DNA of 64,000 nucleotides from Desulforhopalus singaporensis. Lineage in GTDB: Bacteria; Desulfobacterota; Desulfobulbia; Desulfobulbales; Desulfocapsaceae. The first letter of the stretch is position 1, and each line of letters begins with the position of its first letter. Both the position numbers and the translations under genes were made by a program. The stretch spans positions 1 through 64,000 of the forward strand of contig NZ_FNJI01000019.1 of the NCBI RefSeq assembly GCF_900104445.1. Reading direction: 5' to 3'. Positions 44,405 through 53,976 of this stretch are shown here, one piece after another. Under the pieces are notes generated by a model, which saw nothing but the letters and a program-made list of their open reading frames with translations, had not been told where the DNA came from and ran no database searches.

Positions 44405-46237
44405 ATGAATGGTGCAAACGGCAAACTGATAGAAGTGGATTTGACCAGGGGCGAAATCCGGGTCGAAGGTATATCTCCATCTTTGTTCCGTGAATATCTG
44501 GGCGGCTATGGACTCGGTGTCAGGCTGTTGATGGAGAAAATGGATCCGGCCGCTGACCCGCTGGGGCCGGAAAATATTCTCGGGCTTGCATCCGGATATC
44601 TTTCTGCCACGGGAGCCGTTGCTGCAGACCGCTACATGGCGTTTGGAAAATCACCGTCCACGGGCGGTTGGGGCGATGCGAACAGCGGCGGAAAGTTCGG
44701 TAGAAAATTAAAGGAAGCGGGGTGTGATGCGGTTCTGTTTTGCGGACAAGCCGACAGTCCGGTTTATCTCTTTATCGATGAACAAAAGGCCGAGTTGAGA
44801 GTGGCCGATTTCATCTGGGGAAAAGACTGTTACGAAACAGAAAATGAGCTGAAGAAAATTCACGGGGATGATTGCGAGGTAGCTTGTATAGGAGTCGCCG
44901 GTGAAAGAATGTCGATGATCGCCGGTATCTCGACTGATAAGGGCAGGATCGCAGCCAGGTCGGCTCTTGGCGCCGTTATGGGGTCAAAGCTCGTCAAGGC
45001 CGTGGTTGTGGCCGGGAAAAAGAAGATGAACGTTGCCGACCCGGAGGTTTTCAAACGGAGGCGGAAGAAGACGGCGCAATCAATTGCCGACAGTCCCTTT
45101 GGCCAGGGGTTGTCGCAACGGGGGACGTCGATGTTTTACCAGACCTGTGTGTCGGTTGGTGACGCCCCGGTAAAGAACTGGTCGCAAACGGGGGAGCTGC
45201 TCAAAAATGCCGAAAGTGTCTCCGAGGAAGTTATGGAGAATTTCCGGGAGGGAAAATACCGTTGCTCAAGCTGCGTCATTGGCTGCGGCGGCCATGAACA
45301 GGTGAAAGAGGGCAGGTACCGTACGCAGACCACTGTTCACAAGACCGAATACGAATCAATGGCGATGACCGGCTGCAACCTGCTCAACGAATCCCCAGAT
45401 TCCCTGGTCAGGATCAATGACATCTGCAATCGTTACGGCATGGACACCATAGGCTGCGGCGGTCTTTGCGGATATGCCATCGAGGCTTTTGAAAACGGCT
45501 ACATCACCATGGAACATACCGGCGGTCTTGAGCTTAAATGGGGGGATCCTGAATGCATTGTCGCCCTGGTGGAACAGATAGGCAGCGGGGAAGGCTTGGG
45601 GGGGATACTGCAAAAAGGGTTCAACCATGCAGTAGAGGTTTTCGGCAGAGACACCGAACGGTACGTGATGGCTGTAAGGAACGAGGCGCTTCCTGCCCAT
45701 GATCCGAGATGGTCGGCGGGACTTGCTCTTGCTTACTATTCCGATGCGACTCCGGCAAGACATACCCAGGGATCGACTACCTTTCCCGTTGCCGGGTACG
45801 CACAGCCTGAAATGACCAACGACAACCTGTCCGGACGGGGAAAATATCATAGAGAAAATGTGAACCTGGTTCACGCGCTCAGTTGCGCCGGTATCTGCAC
45901 CTTCTGTTTTTCCATCGTCGACTATAAAGAGTATCCGAAAATTCTCACGGCTGTCGACGGCATTCAATGGACGGAAGATGAATTCATGAAGGTCGGCCAG
46001 CGGATAGCGGTGCTCAGGCATCTGTTCAATCTCAAGGCGGGGATAAACTTCAGAAAGACAAGATTTCCCGAACGTGTCCTGGAATGTCCGACTGTCAGCG
46101 GCGGGGATGCAGAGGGCACAACCATCGACCTTCAGCTGCTTGTTGACGATTACTTAACTGAGCTTGGGTTTGATCTGCAAACCACCCGGCCGTCGCCGGA
46201 GATGCTCGACGAATTGAATATAGCCCAGTTCAGCTGA
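44405..46237 (+). CDS. tungsten-dependent aldehyde:ferredoxin oxidoreductase
   Basis: This 610-residue AOR-family enzyme oxidises aldehydes to acids, or reduces acids, with ferredoxin and a tungsten (or molybdenum) pterin. The N-terminal domain shows GGYGLGVRLLMEKMDP and the pterin-binding AADRYMAFGKSPSTGGWGDA. The [4Fe-4S] ligands are Cys287, Cys290 and Cys294 in CSSCVIGCGG with a fourth near 494 in SCAGICTFC, a pattern equal to the classical AOR. ATG 44405 follows GGAGGAAGCC. It lies between the XRE-cupin regulator and a class III aminotransferase, so it may take the semialdehyde made by that transaminase. The natural aldehyde is unknown. Confidence 0.88.
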   Translation: MNGANGKLIEVDLTRGEIRVEGISPSLFREYLGGYGLGVRLLMEKMDPAADPLGPENILGLASGYLSATGAVAADRYMAFGKSPSTGGWGDANSGGKFGRKLKEAGCDAVLFCGQADSPVYLFIDEQKAELRVADFIWGKDCYETENELKKIHGDDCEVACIGVAGERMSMIAGISTDKGRIAARSALGAVMGSKLVKAVVVAGKKKMNVADPEVFKRRRKKTAQSIADSPFGQGLSQRGTSMFYQTCVSVGDAPVKNWSQTGELLKNAESVSEEVMENFREGKYRCSSCVIGCGGHEQVKEGRYRTQTTVHKTEYESMAMTGCNLLNESPDSLVRINDICNRYGMDTIGCGGLCGYAIEAFENGYITMEHTGGLELKWGDPECIVALVEQIGSGEGLGGILQKGFNHAVEVFGRDTERYVMAVRNEALPAHDPRWSAGLALAYYSDATPARHTQGSTTFPVAGYAQPEMTNDNLSGRGKYHRENVNLVHALSCAGICTFCFSIVDYKEYPKILTAVDGIQWTEDEFMKVGQRIAVLRHLFNLKAGINFRKTRFPERVLECPTVSGGDAEGTTIDLQLLVDDYLTELGFDLQTTRPSPEMLDELNIAQFS

Positions 46238-46431
46238 ATAAAAAAGTTTTGTCTCATCCGGGCTTTTCGACCGGGAAAATGAGAAACAGTTAGGCAGCAA
46301 AGTGGTGAGAATCGGTAATTTCTACTGTCCGGATCTAAAAAAAACATACCGGGCTGTGGATTTTCTGGAATTACAGGATAATTTAAAAAGCGCGCGAACG
46401 GAAACGGTGTCTGTTCGCGGAGGAGGACCCA

Positions 46432-47865
46432 ATGGCTAACGAAACCGATTGGAATAAGGTGAAAGAATGGGATGCGAAATATCTCCTGCATCCCTTTGTA
46501 ACCTCTGAAGAGTACGGAGCATGCCCTGTTGAGAGTACCGACGGCGACTACCTGGTCATGCCCGACGGAACCAGACTGCTGGACATGTTCAATCAGCTGT
46601 ACTGTGTAAACTCCGGCCAGAAGGTGCCCGAAATACAGGACGCCATAAAAGACGCCCTTGATCGTTTCGGTTTTGTCTGGGACATTTACTGCACCGATTA
46701 CAAGGCTGAGGTCGCAAAAATTCTGATAGAGGACTTGCTGGGTGACGAGGGATGGGCAGGAAAGGTTCGCTTCACGAATTCCGGCGGGGAATCTGTGGAG
46801 GTAGCGTCAATTATCGCACGACTTTATACCGGAAAGGAATATATCGCTACCCGTGAGCACTCCTATCATGGGATCTCCGGTGTTGCAGTCGGCCTTAACA
46901 GGGTGTTGGCGGGTCGGTCGCATATCTCAAGGGAAGGGGATGGTCTTGTCAAGCAGGTGCCGGGACAGGGTTACGGGGCGACAATTAAGTGTCCCGCTCC
47001 CCTGTGCTACCGATGTTCTGTCGGCCATAGCTATCCCGAGTGCAAGTCGGCGCTGCCGGATGGCACTCTTCCATGTGTTCACACGGCCGAACAATTCATC
47101 CGTAACCACGGCGTCGACCAGGTAGCCGCAATGATCACCGAGCCCGCTTTCGGCGCCGGTACCATCGTACCGCCCCTGGAGTATCTGCCGCAAATCTACG
47201 AGATGACCAGAAGGCTTGGAATTCTCTGGATCGTAGATGAGGTCCTTATGGGCTTTGGCCGCCTCGGCACCTGGTTCGGATACCAGAAAATGGGCGGTGG
47301 GAAGGTAAGGCCTGATATTGTAACTGTGGCCAAAGGACTTACCAGTTCATCCATTGGCGCGGGCGCGGTGATTGTAAGCAAGGAGATCGCCGCATTTATG
47401 GATTCGGTCCGCTGGAATCACGTAAGCACCTTTGCCGGACACCCCATTGCCATGGCAGCTGCGGTAGCCAATCTCAAGTATCTGATGAATAACAATATCA
47501 TCCCCAAGGCAGCGGAAAAAGGGGAATATTTTGGGGCCAAACTGCGAGAACTCGAGAGCAGGCACAAGTGCGTCGGCCAGGTTGCCGGGTATGGAATGTT
47601 CTGGCAGGTTGAGCTGGTAAAGAACAAAGAGACCAGGGAACCGTTTATTGCCGAGGACAGAAATACCGCCTTTACCGACAATCCGGCAACAAAACCTGTG
47701 ACCGTTGTTCTCAATAAATGCCTGGAAAAAGGTGTTCTGCTTGGCGGCTTCGTGCCGAATACCCTGAGAATCGGCGGTTCTCTCACTATTTCACAACAAG
47801 ATATGGACAAGGCTATCGATGCCTTGGACTACGCGCTCTTCGCAGTCGACGAGATGTGTGACTGA
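46432..47865 (+). CDS. class III PLP-dependent aminotransferase
   Basis: This 477-residue protein is of the omega-amino acid/4-aminobutyrate aminotransferase group. The PLP lysine is Lys301 in TVAKGLTSSSIGAG; the cofactor-binding WIVDEVLMGFGRLG and the substrate-side TFAGHPIAMAAA are present. Residues 188-212 hold an insert with five cysteines, KCPAPLCYRCSVGHSYPEC, which is rich for this family and could bind a metal. A strong ribosome binding site (GGAGGAGG) precedes ATG 46432. It sits between AOR and an amino acid permease. It would turn an amine or beta/omega-amino acid into a semialdehyde for the AOR. That pairing is inference. Confidence 0.88.
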   Translation: MANETDWNKVKEWDAKYLLHPFVTSEEYGACPVESTDGDYLVMPDGTRLLDMFNQLYCVNSGQKVPEIQDAIKDALDRFGFVWDIYCTDYKAEVAKILIEDLLGDEGWAGKVRFTNSGGESVEVASIIARLYTGKEYIATREHSYHGISGVAVGLNRVLAGRSHISREGDGLVKQVPGQGYGATIKCPAPLCYRCSVGHSYPECKSALPDGTLPCVHTAEQFIRNHGVDQVAAMITEPAFGAGTIVPPLEYLPQIYEMTRRLGILWIVDEVLMGFGRLGTWFGYQKMGGGKVRPDIVTVAKGLTSSSIGAGAVIVSKEIAAFMDSVRWNHVSTFAGHPIAMAAAVANLKYLMNNNIIPKAAEKGEYFGAKLRELESRHKCVGQVAGYGMFWQVELVKNKETREPFIAEDRNTAFTDNPATKPVTVVLNKCLEKGVLLGGFVPNTLRIGGSLTISQQDMDKAIDALDYALFAVDEMCD

Positions 47866-48458
47866 TTCGGAAGGCAAGGTCAGCCGGGGCTGTTTTCGAT
47901 CTTTACCGGAAACAGCACCTGTATAGTGCACCGGCAGGACCTATGAATCCAGCACCGGCAAAACTGCCGGCAGGCGGGATCAATCGTTTCTTCAGATCGC
48001 AGTATTTATACAAGCTCCAGTTTCTCATTCACCCTAAGGGGTGAAATGGATCTTTCGCTCCATCGGCGTCGCGGGTCTAAGCGGTTGTCTTTTATGGCAG
48101 CATGACCTGCTGGCCGATTCGCGAAAAACTCTGTTGTAGAGAAATTGGGGCCAGGCTCGAAATCCTTTGCCGGACGGGTGCACCCTCTTCGTGCGGCAGG
48201 AGAAAAAGAGCAGGCTTTCCCAGTACGTTTACAAGACATACCCGGCCTGAACGGATGGCAGCGGGAGAAGAGGGATCCATATCTGCAGAGCTCTCGTCCC
48301 GAGACCCTCTATACGGCCTGAATAAGCAGCTCTTCATGTTACTGTATGCTCAGCGGGCGTTATCGCCCCGGGGATGTGTCAGGAACACCTGTGTGAAACC
48401 ATTATGGTAAAATGAACTGCTAAGACAATGATGTTTAAAAATATTCTGGAGGGAGTTT
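47866..48458. other. intergenic before the APC permease
   Basis: No gene is supported. A minus-strand frame (48092-48337) has protein-like composition (VLGKPALFLLPHEEGAPVRQ) but no match or clear start, so it may be a relic. A GCCGGCA-type hairpin lies near 47967-47981. GGAGGGAGTTT precedes the gene at 48459. Confidence 0.45.
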
Positions 48459-49907
48459 ATGTCAGGTCTTAAAAGAGAGGTAGGATTGACTGCAGCTGTC
48501 TGTACTGCGGTGGGAATTGTTGTTTCATCGTCGGCACTGGTCATGCTGGGACAGGGGTTTGGTCTGGGCGGTCCTGCTTTCGTCGTTGCTATTATTGTCG
48601 CACTTTTTATCAATCTGTTCGTTGCGTTTTCTTTTGCCGAACTAGCTTCAATTATGCCTTTGGCCGGTGGAATCAACCATTATACGTTGCCGACCATGGG
48701 ACGTTTTATGGGGATCTTTGCAGTGCTTGCCGGCTATTTTGCCGTATCTACTTTGTCCAACGCCGCCGAATCTTCAATTGCCGGATTGGTGGTTGCCGAT
48801 ATCTTTCTCCCCGGCTCCGGCATTTCTCCGGGAGTGTGGGCCCTGTTGCTGATGGTTATATTGACGGGTATTAATCTACTCGGTGTAAAATCATTTGCCC
48901 GGTCGCAGATTATTTTTGCGTCCACCATGATCGTCTCCATGATAGCCCTGTCAATGATCGGAATTTTCGACCTGGGTTCAGGAACTCCTCTCAAGACCAG
49001 TATTACCTTCGATATGGCTGCCGGGGGCGGCGTTCTCAGTATGCTCGGAATCGCCTTCTGGCTGTTCGTAGGCATGGAGTTCGTCTGCCCGATGGCTGAA
49101 GAGGTGAAAAATCCGCAAAAATTCATACCGGTCGCGATGATTGCCGCCCTGTTGATCATCTTTGTGTCCGACCTGCTTTTCGGGTTCATGGCACTCAAAT
49201 ATGTGAAAATGGATGCGCTGGGCAGTTCTTCCTACCCGCACGTTGATGCGGCCATGGCGGTGTTGGGCAGGAACGGCCAGGTCTGGATCGGCGTCATCAG
49301 TCTGGTAGCAACGGCGAGTACGTTAAACACCTTTATCGCCGCCGTGCCAAGAATGCTCTACGGAATGTCAAAGGAAGGACAGTTTCCGGCAATATTCGGC
49401 AAGCTGAACCGGTTTGGAGTGCCCTATGTCGGTATTATCGCTGTCTTCGTCATTACCGTCATTCTTCTTGGAACCGGTATCTCTAATGTTTCCGCGATTA
49501 CCACCCTCATTCTCGCCGGCTGTATCGGTTGGATGCTCTGCTACATGATCGCCAACCTCAACGTAGTTATCCTGCGCTTCAGGTACCCCGATCTCAAGCG
49601 ATCCTTTAAATCACCTTTTGGCATAACCCTGCCGGTTATCAGTTTTTTCGGTCTGGCGTACATGATCTATGCCATCTGGCCCGAAGACGGCACAGGAATG
49701 AGACAGGATATCTACTTCTATTCAAACCTGTTCCTGATGATCTGTGCGGTTTGGAGTGGATACTGGGTCAAGTTTAAAATGAACAAGCCGCTGTTTGAGA
49801 CGATACCCATCTCGGTACTGCTCAAGGAAACCGAGGACTCTCTTCTAACCGACGAAGAGGTTGTCGACAGCGGAGAAAGCATGGAACAGGCCGAAGCATC
49901 GGCGTAA
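48459..49907 (+). CDS. APC-superfamily amino acid permease
   Basis: This 482-residue permease has about 12 membrane helices. Family marks are VGIVVSSSALVMLGQGFGLG at the start, SFAELASIMPLAGGINHYTL and IAFWLFVGMEFVCPMAEEV. The C-terminal 40 residues are acidic and soluble. It sits between the aminotransferase and aspartate ammonia-lyase on the same strand and ends with an intrinsic terminator. It probably imports an amino acid or amine used by this island, or exchanges one for another. Confidence 0.87.
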   Translation: MSGLKREVGLTAAVCTAVGIVVSSSALVMLGQGFGLGGPAFVVAIIVALFINLFVAFSFAELASIMPLAGGINHYTLPTMGRFMGIFAVLAGYFAVSTLSNAAESSIAGLVVADIFLPGSGISPGVWALLLMVILTGINLLGVKSFARSQIIFASTMIVSMIALSMIGIFDLGSGTPLKTSITFDMAAGGGVLSMLGIAFWLFVGMEFVCPMAEEVKNPQKFIPVAMIAALLIIFVSDLLFGFMALKYVKMDALGSSSYPHVDAAMAVLGRNGQVWIGVISLVATASTLNTFIAAVPRMLYGMSKEGQFPAIFGKLNRFGVPYVGIIAVFVITVILLGTGISNVSAITTLILAGCIGWMLCYMIANLNVVILRFRYPDLKRSFKSPFGITLPVISFFGLAYMIYAIWPEDGTGMRQDIYFYSNLFLMICAVWSGYWVKFKMNKPLFETIPISVLLKETEDSLLTDEEVVDSGESMEQAEASA

Positions 49908-49970
49908 ATAATCTAACGCACGAGAAAAACCTGATCCGTATAAGCGGATCGGCAGACGCCGCCAGGAATG

Positions 49971-50008
49971 AGCGCTCCCGGAAGAAAAGCGGGGGCGCTT
50001 ATTTTTTT
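49971..50008 (+). terminator. intrinsic terminator after the APC permease
   Basis: AGCGCTCCCG (49971-49980) pairs with CGGGGGCGCT (49990-49999) with one G-U pair, and is followed by a T-run from 50002. Confidence 0.85.
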
Positions 50009-50085
50009 GGTGATATCAAAACAGGTGGAGGCGTCCACTCTGCCCCTCCACCCCTTCATGAAAATATCTATTTTACCGGTTGCCA

Positions 50086-51474
50086 ATGAAACAGACAGTT
50101 AGAATTGAACACGATTTTCTTGGAGAAAAAGAGATCCCCGACAACTGCTACTATGGGATCCAGACCAGGCGCGCCGTGGAAAATTTCCGTATAACCGGAA
50201 TCCGTATATCCGCCTTTCCCGAACTGATAGTTGCTCTTGCCTGCGTGAAAAAGGCAGCGGCTATGGTCAACGCAGAGCTTGGCCAGTTTCCCGATACCAT
50301 CGCCACGGCTATTATCAAGGCCTGCGACGAAATCATTGACGGCAAGCTGCTCGACCAGTTTGTCGTCGATATTATGCAGGGCGGGGCCGGGACTTCAACC
50401 AACATGAATGCCAACGAGGTGATCGCCAACCGGGCTCTGGAATTAATGGGACACCGCAAAGGGGAATACGGGATTGTCCATCCCAACAATCATGTCAACT
50501 GCTCGCAATCAACCAACGACGTGTATCCGACCGCGCTGCGGGTGGCTATTTACAGGAAGCTTGAGCAGCTGCAAGGTCCGCTGAACAAGCTGCAGGCTTC
50601 TTTCCAGGCCAAGGCGGAGGAATTCAGTGATGTGCTGAAAATGGGCAGGACCCAGCTGCAGGATGCAGTTCCCATGACCCTTGGCCAGGAGTTCTCGGCC
50701 TACTCAACCACCATTGGAGAGGAAATAAAACTTATAGGCCAGACCAAAAAACTTGTCCGGGAAATAAACCTGGGGGCAACGGCGATAGGGACCGGTATAA
50801 ATTCGCCTGACAAGTACAAGGAGTTTGTGGCGAAGCGGTTTGCGGAGGTGACGGGGGTCCCCGTGCTCACTTCCGCAAACCTTGTGGAGGCAACCTGGGA
50901 TACCGGCGCCTATGTCCAGACTTCAAGCGTGCTCAAGAGAATTGCGTTGAAGCTCTCGAAGATATCGAGCGATTTGCGACTGCTCTCTTCAGGTCCCAGG
51001 GCCGGTTTGAACGAAATCAACCTGCCGCGGATGCAGCCCGGTTCCTCCATCATGCCCGGCAAGGTCAACCCGGTGATTCCTGAGGTTGTCAACCAGGTCG
51101 CCTATAAAGTTATCGGCAACGACCTTACCATAACCATGGCTTCGGAAAACGGACAACTGGAGCTTAACGTCATGGAGCCTGTCATTGCATCGAGCCTGTT
51201 TGAGTCGATGAACATGATAATCGCCGCCTGCGATGTCCTCAGGATTTCCTGTATTGACGGAATTACCGCCAATCGGGACCATTGCCTGCACCTGGTTGAA
51301 AACAGTATCGGTATTGTCACTGCGCTAACCCCCGTTATCGGGTATGAGAATGGTTCAACAATTGCCAGGGAAGCGCTGGCAACCGGCAAGTCGGTCTATG
51401 AGGTGGCCGTTGAACACAACCTGCTGTCAAGGAAGCAGCTCGACGAGCTGATGTCGATCAAGAATATGGTTTAA
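50086..51474 (+). CDS. aspA: aspartate ammonia-lyase
   Basis: This 462-residue enzyme splits aspartate into fumarate and ammonia. The family signature GSSIMPGKVNPVIPEVVNQV is complete, and GGAGTSTNMNANEVIANRA and NNHVNCSQSTNDVYPTA match the aspartase/fumarase active site. The sequence is closer to AspA than to class II fumarase (for example LGQEFSAYSTTI), but fumarase cannot be fully excluded. ATG 50086 lacks a strong ribosome binding site; an in-frame TTG at 50080 exists. In this island it would pass aspartate, perhaps from carbamoyl-aspartate breakdown, into fumarate. Confidence 0.9.
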   Translation: MKQTVRIEHDFLGEKEIPDNCYYGIQTRRAVENFRITGIRISAFPELIVALACVKKAAAMVNAELGQFPDTIATAIIKACDEIIDGKLLDQFVVDIMQGGAGTSTNMNANEVIANRALELMGHRKGEYGIVHPNNHVNCSQSTNDVYPTALRVAIYRKLEQLQGPLNKLQASFQAKAEEFSDVLKMGRTQLQDAVPMTLGQEFSAYSTTIGEEIKLIGQTKKLVREINLGATAIGTGINSPDKYKEFVAKRFAEVTGVPVLTSANLVEATWDTGAYVQTSSVLKRIALKLSKISSDLRLLSSGPRAGLNEINLPRMQPGSSIMPGKVNPVIPEVVNQVAYKVIGNDLTITMASENGQLELNVMEPVIASSLFESMNMIIAACDVLRISCIDGITANRDHCLHLVENSIGIVTALTPVIGYENGSTIAREALATGKSVYEVAVEHNLLSRKQLDELMSIKNMV

Positions 51475-51500
51475 CAGCGGCAAACGTAAAAGAGAGGGAG

Positions 51501-51527
51501 AGTGCCGGCTGGGCTCCGGCACTTTTT
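51501..51527 (+). terminator. intrinsic terminator after aspA
   Basis: AGTGCCGG (51501-51508) is the exact inverse of CCGGCACT (51516-51523) with a seven-base loop, and T residues follow to 51527. It separates aspA from the converging minus-strand cluster. Confidence 0.88.
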
Positions 51528-51744
51528 CAGCCACAAGCTCCATCACTGTTGGCGATCATGGTGAGTTGCTCCGGAAAAAATCGTGTATACTGGTCTTTTC
51601 AAGTGGTTGTAGTTCATTATATTGCACACTTTCGTTGTCCGCCGTCATCGGGGGAAGGTGTGCTGTTATGGCAACCGGGGGTTGTATACCCGGTGATTGC
51701 TGACGTCACCTTTGCGGGTCGCCTGCTGTTATCGGTTGCAAACG

Positions 51745-52455
51745 TTACACTCTGTACAGTTTCGCAGGTGGCATGGCAAAGTGGCCGGTTTTACTTTGTC
51801 CAAGCCTCAGTGCAACAAAGGATTCGGCAAACTTCAAGGCGACCGTGCAGGGGTCGATCACTACGACCCCGTATTGTTTTTCTATCTGTTCGGTGTACCC
51901 CGTCATCCCGGCACATCCCAGGACGATCACCTCGGCACCATCTTCTTCGACCGCTGATCCCACTACATCAAGAAGGGTGTTGATTGTCAGGTCGGAATCC
52001 GACTCCGATTGTGCTACTGACAGATCGAGACTTCTCACCGACGCAAGCCGGTGTTGGCAGACCAGGTCCAGGGCCTGGCGGATTCGTGTCGGAACTCTTC
52101 TTTTTACCGGGGTGATGACGGTAAATTTCGCACCCAGCATTGCCGCGGCATGGATGCTTGCCTCACCGATGCCGATCACGGGGATTGTTGCCAGTTCTTT
52201 GGCGCCATCAAGGCCAGGGTCTGAAAAACAGGCGATTACCACAGCGTCAAATCCGTCCTGCTGAGCCCCTGCTACAAGCTTGAGCATTTCCGGAACGGCA
52301 TAGGCCTCGTCAACAGCGCATTCGATAGTTTCGGGGCCCCTGGCCGGGCAGACTACCTTGAGTTCGGTGGCCGGAGATTTCACCTTGACCAGTTCCTCCC
52401 TGATATGACTGGTCATGCCAGAGGAGGTGTTGGGGTTGATGACGCAGATTTTCAT
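51745..52455 (-). CDS. Asp/Glu/hydantoin racemase family protein
   Basis: This 236-residue protein belongs to the Asp/Glu/hydantoin racemase superfamily with two catalytic cysteines: IACFSDPGLDG and VLGCAGMTGYTEQ. The opening MKICVINPNTSSGMTSHIRE is typical of hydantoin racemase (HyuE). It would convert D- and L-hydantoins or a related cyclic compound, fitting the two hydantoinase-type genes in the same cluster. It is the last gene of the minus-strand hydroxylase cluster. Confidence 0.85.
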   Translation of the reverse strand: MKICVINPNTSSGMTSHIREELVKVKSPATELKVVCPARGPETIECAVDEAYAVPEMLKLVAGAQQDGFDAVVIACFSDPGLDGAKELATIPVIGIGEASIHAAAMLGAKFTVITPVKRRVPTRIRQALDLVCQHRLASVRSLDLSVAQSESDSDLTINTLLDVVGSAVEEDGAEVIVLGCAGMTGYTEQIEKQYGVVVIDPCTVALKFAESFVALRLGQSKTGHFAMPPAKLYRV

Positions 52456-52573
52456 TGTTCTTGCACTCCTGGTGTTATACCCGGCACGGTCGGCAGGGGG
52501 TGATTGTTTGCCGCTGTTTTGTTGTAATGGGTCATGAAAACAGCCCAGAGGTTACCGGTGGATTCCGCCGATA

Positions 52574-53065
52574 TCAGGGCTTTGACCGGCAGCAGAGTCC
52601 GCTGTCGGCAGCGTCCTGTATCGCCTTGACAATACTGGTATAGCCGGTGCAGCGACAGATATTGCCTCTTATGGCATCGCGTATTTCGTCTTCGGTCGGC
52701 TTCGGGTTTCTGATCAGAAGGTCTTTGGCGACCAGGATCATTCCCGGAGTGCAGAATCCGCACTGGATCGCAGCCTGTTCCACAAACGCTTCCTGGATCG
52801 GATCGAGCTTGCCTGGTTCCGGGGCAACCCCTTCAATGGTTACGATCTCGGCACCCTGGACCGCCTTGGCGAGGGTGATACAGGCGAGAACCGGCTCTCC
52901 GTTGACGAGTACGGTGCAGGCGCCGCATTCCCCGGTGCCGCAGCCGTACTTCGTGCCGGTCATGCCAATGGTGTCGTGGATAACGTTGCTGAGCAGTTCG
53001 TTGTCTTCGACGACCACGTCGTACTGTTCTCTGTTAATGGTTAGGGTAATGAGTTCTTTTTTCAC
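52574..53065 (-). CDS. molybdenum hydroxylase [2Fe-2S] small subunit
   Basis: This subunit of about 163 residues is of the CoxS/XdhC-like type. The plant-type [2Fe-2S] motif is in YGCGTGECGACTVLVNGEPV, with the fourth cysteine in VLACIT; the second cluster domain has QCGFCTPGMI and ICRCTGYT. I chose GTG at 53065: it follows AAAGGAGATGCATC and overlaps the FAD subunit stop as GTGA, so the two are coupled. An upstream ATG at 53092 lies inside the preceding gene and is less likely. It passes electrons from the molybdenum site to the FAD subunit. Confidence 0.92.
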   Translation of the reverse strand: MKKELITLTINREQYDVVVEDNELLSNVIHDTIGMTGTKYGCGTGECGACTVLVNGEPVLACITLAKAVQGAEIVTIEGVAPEPGKLDPIQEAFVEQAAIQCGFCTPGMILVAKDLLIRNPKPTEDEIRDAIRGNICRCTGYTSIVKAIQDAADSGLCCRSKP

Positions 53066-53961
53066 GATGCATCTCCTTTGGCTCTGTCCCACGCTACCTG
53101 AAAAACATCCATAAATAGTACCTTCGCGACTTTGCGTCGATATTCTGCGGTGGATCGGATGTCGTCGATCGGCCGTATCGCTTCAGAAACAGCAACGCCC
53201 GCCCGCCGTATCAGGTCGCTTTCAGGGTCACTGATCAGTTGGCCGGAAAGAATCCCGCCCGGTTCATCGATCAGCAGGGCGGTAGGTGCGCAGGAGCCGA
53301 CTGCCACTTTGCAGCTTTCGCACACGTCCCCGTTTCTTTTGATGGAGATTGCGATATTTATTTTAGCGATATCGGCGCCGACCCGTTCCATTTTTCTAAA
53401 GCTTGAGCCCACGCCTTCAGCCGGCAGGGGGATATTGACCGAATAGACGATTTCGTCCCGCCCGATTGCGGTCTTGCCGGGGCCCAGGATAAAGTCTTCC
53501 AGCGCTACTTGCCGTTCGCCGTCTCCTGACTTGAGGGTGAGGGTGGTGCCAAGGGTCAGCAGCGGCGGAACCGAATCCGCAGCGGGCGACGCCGTGCAGA
53601 TGTTGCCCGCAATGGTGGCCATGTTGAGAATCTGCAGTTTGCCTATGGACGAAACCCCTTCATGGAGTGCAAGGATGCTTTTAATTTCCCTGCAGGCTGC
53701 CGCGACTTTCTTGAGTTTTGTCGCGGCGCCGATTCTCATGACCCCGTCCTTGATTTCAATAAAGTCGAGTTCATCTATTTTCATGGTGCTGACAAGGCGT
53801 TTGGGACAGTGACGGCCTTCCTTCATCATGACCAGGATATCGGTGCCGCCGGCTATAAGCCTGTCGTCGCCGCCGGGCTCGTTCAGCAGGCCGAACAGTT
53901 CTGTGAGGGTTGCGGGCTGGCAGAAGTCGAACTCATTGGTGATTATTCGTGAATTATGCAT
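53062..53961 (-). CDS. molybdenum hydroxylase FAD-binding subunit
   Basis: This 299-residue protein is of the CoxM/XdhB type. FAD-binding motifs are RLIAGGTDILVMM near residue 40 and ATIAGNICTASPAADSVP near 115. The C-terminal CO_deh_flav_C domain follows. It sits between the large and small subunits in the usual large-medium-small order on the minus strand, 15 bases after the large subunit. Confidence 0.92.
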   Translation of the reverse strand: MHNSRIITNEFDFCQPATLTELFGLLNEPGGDDRLIAGGTDILVMMKEGRHCPKRLVSTMKIDELDFIEIKDGVMRIGAATKLKKVAAACREIKSILALHEGVSSIGKLQILNMATIAGNICTASPAADSVPPLLTLGTTLTLKSGDGERQVALEDFILGPGKTAIGRDEIVYSVNIPLPAEGVGSSFRKMERVGADIAKINIAISIKRNGDVCESCKVAVGSCAPTALLIDEPGGILSGQLISDPESDLIRRAGVAVSEAIRPIDDIRSTAEYRRKVAKVLFMDVFQVAWDRAKGDAS

Positions 53962-53976
53962 TGTGTATGAACCTTT

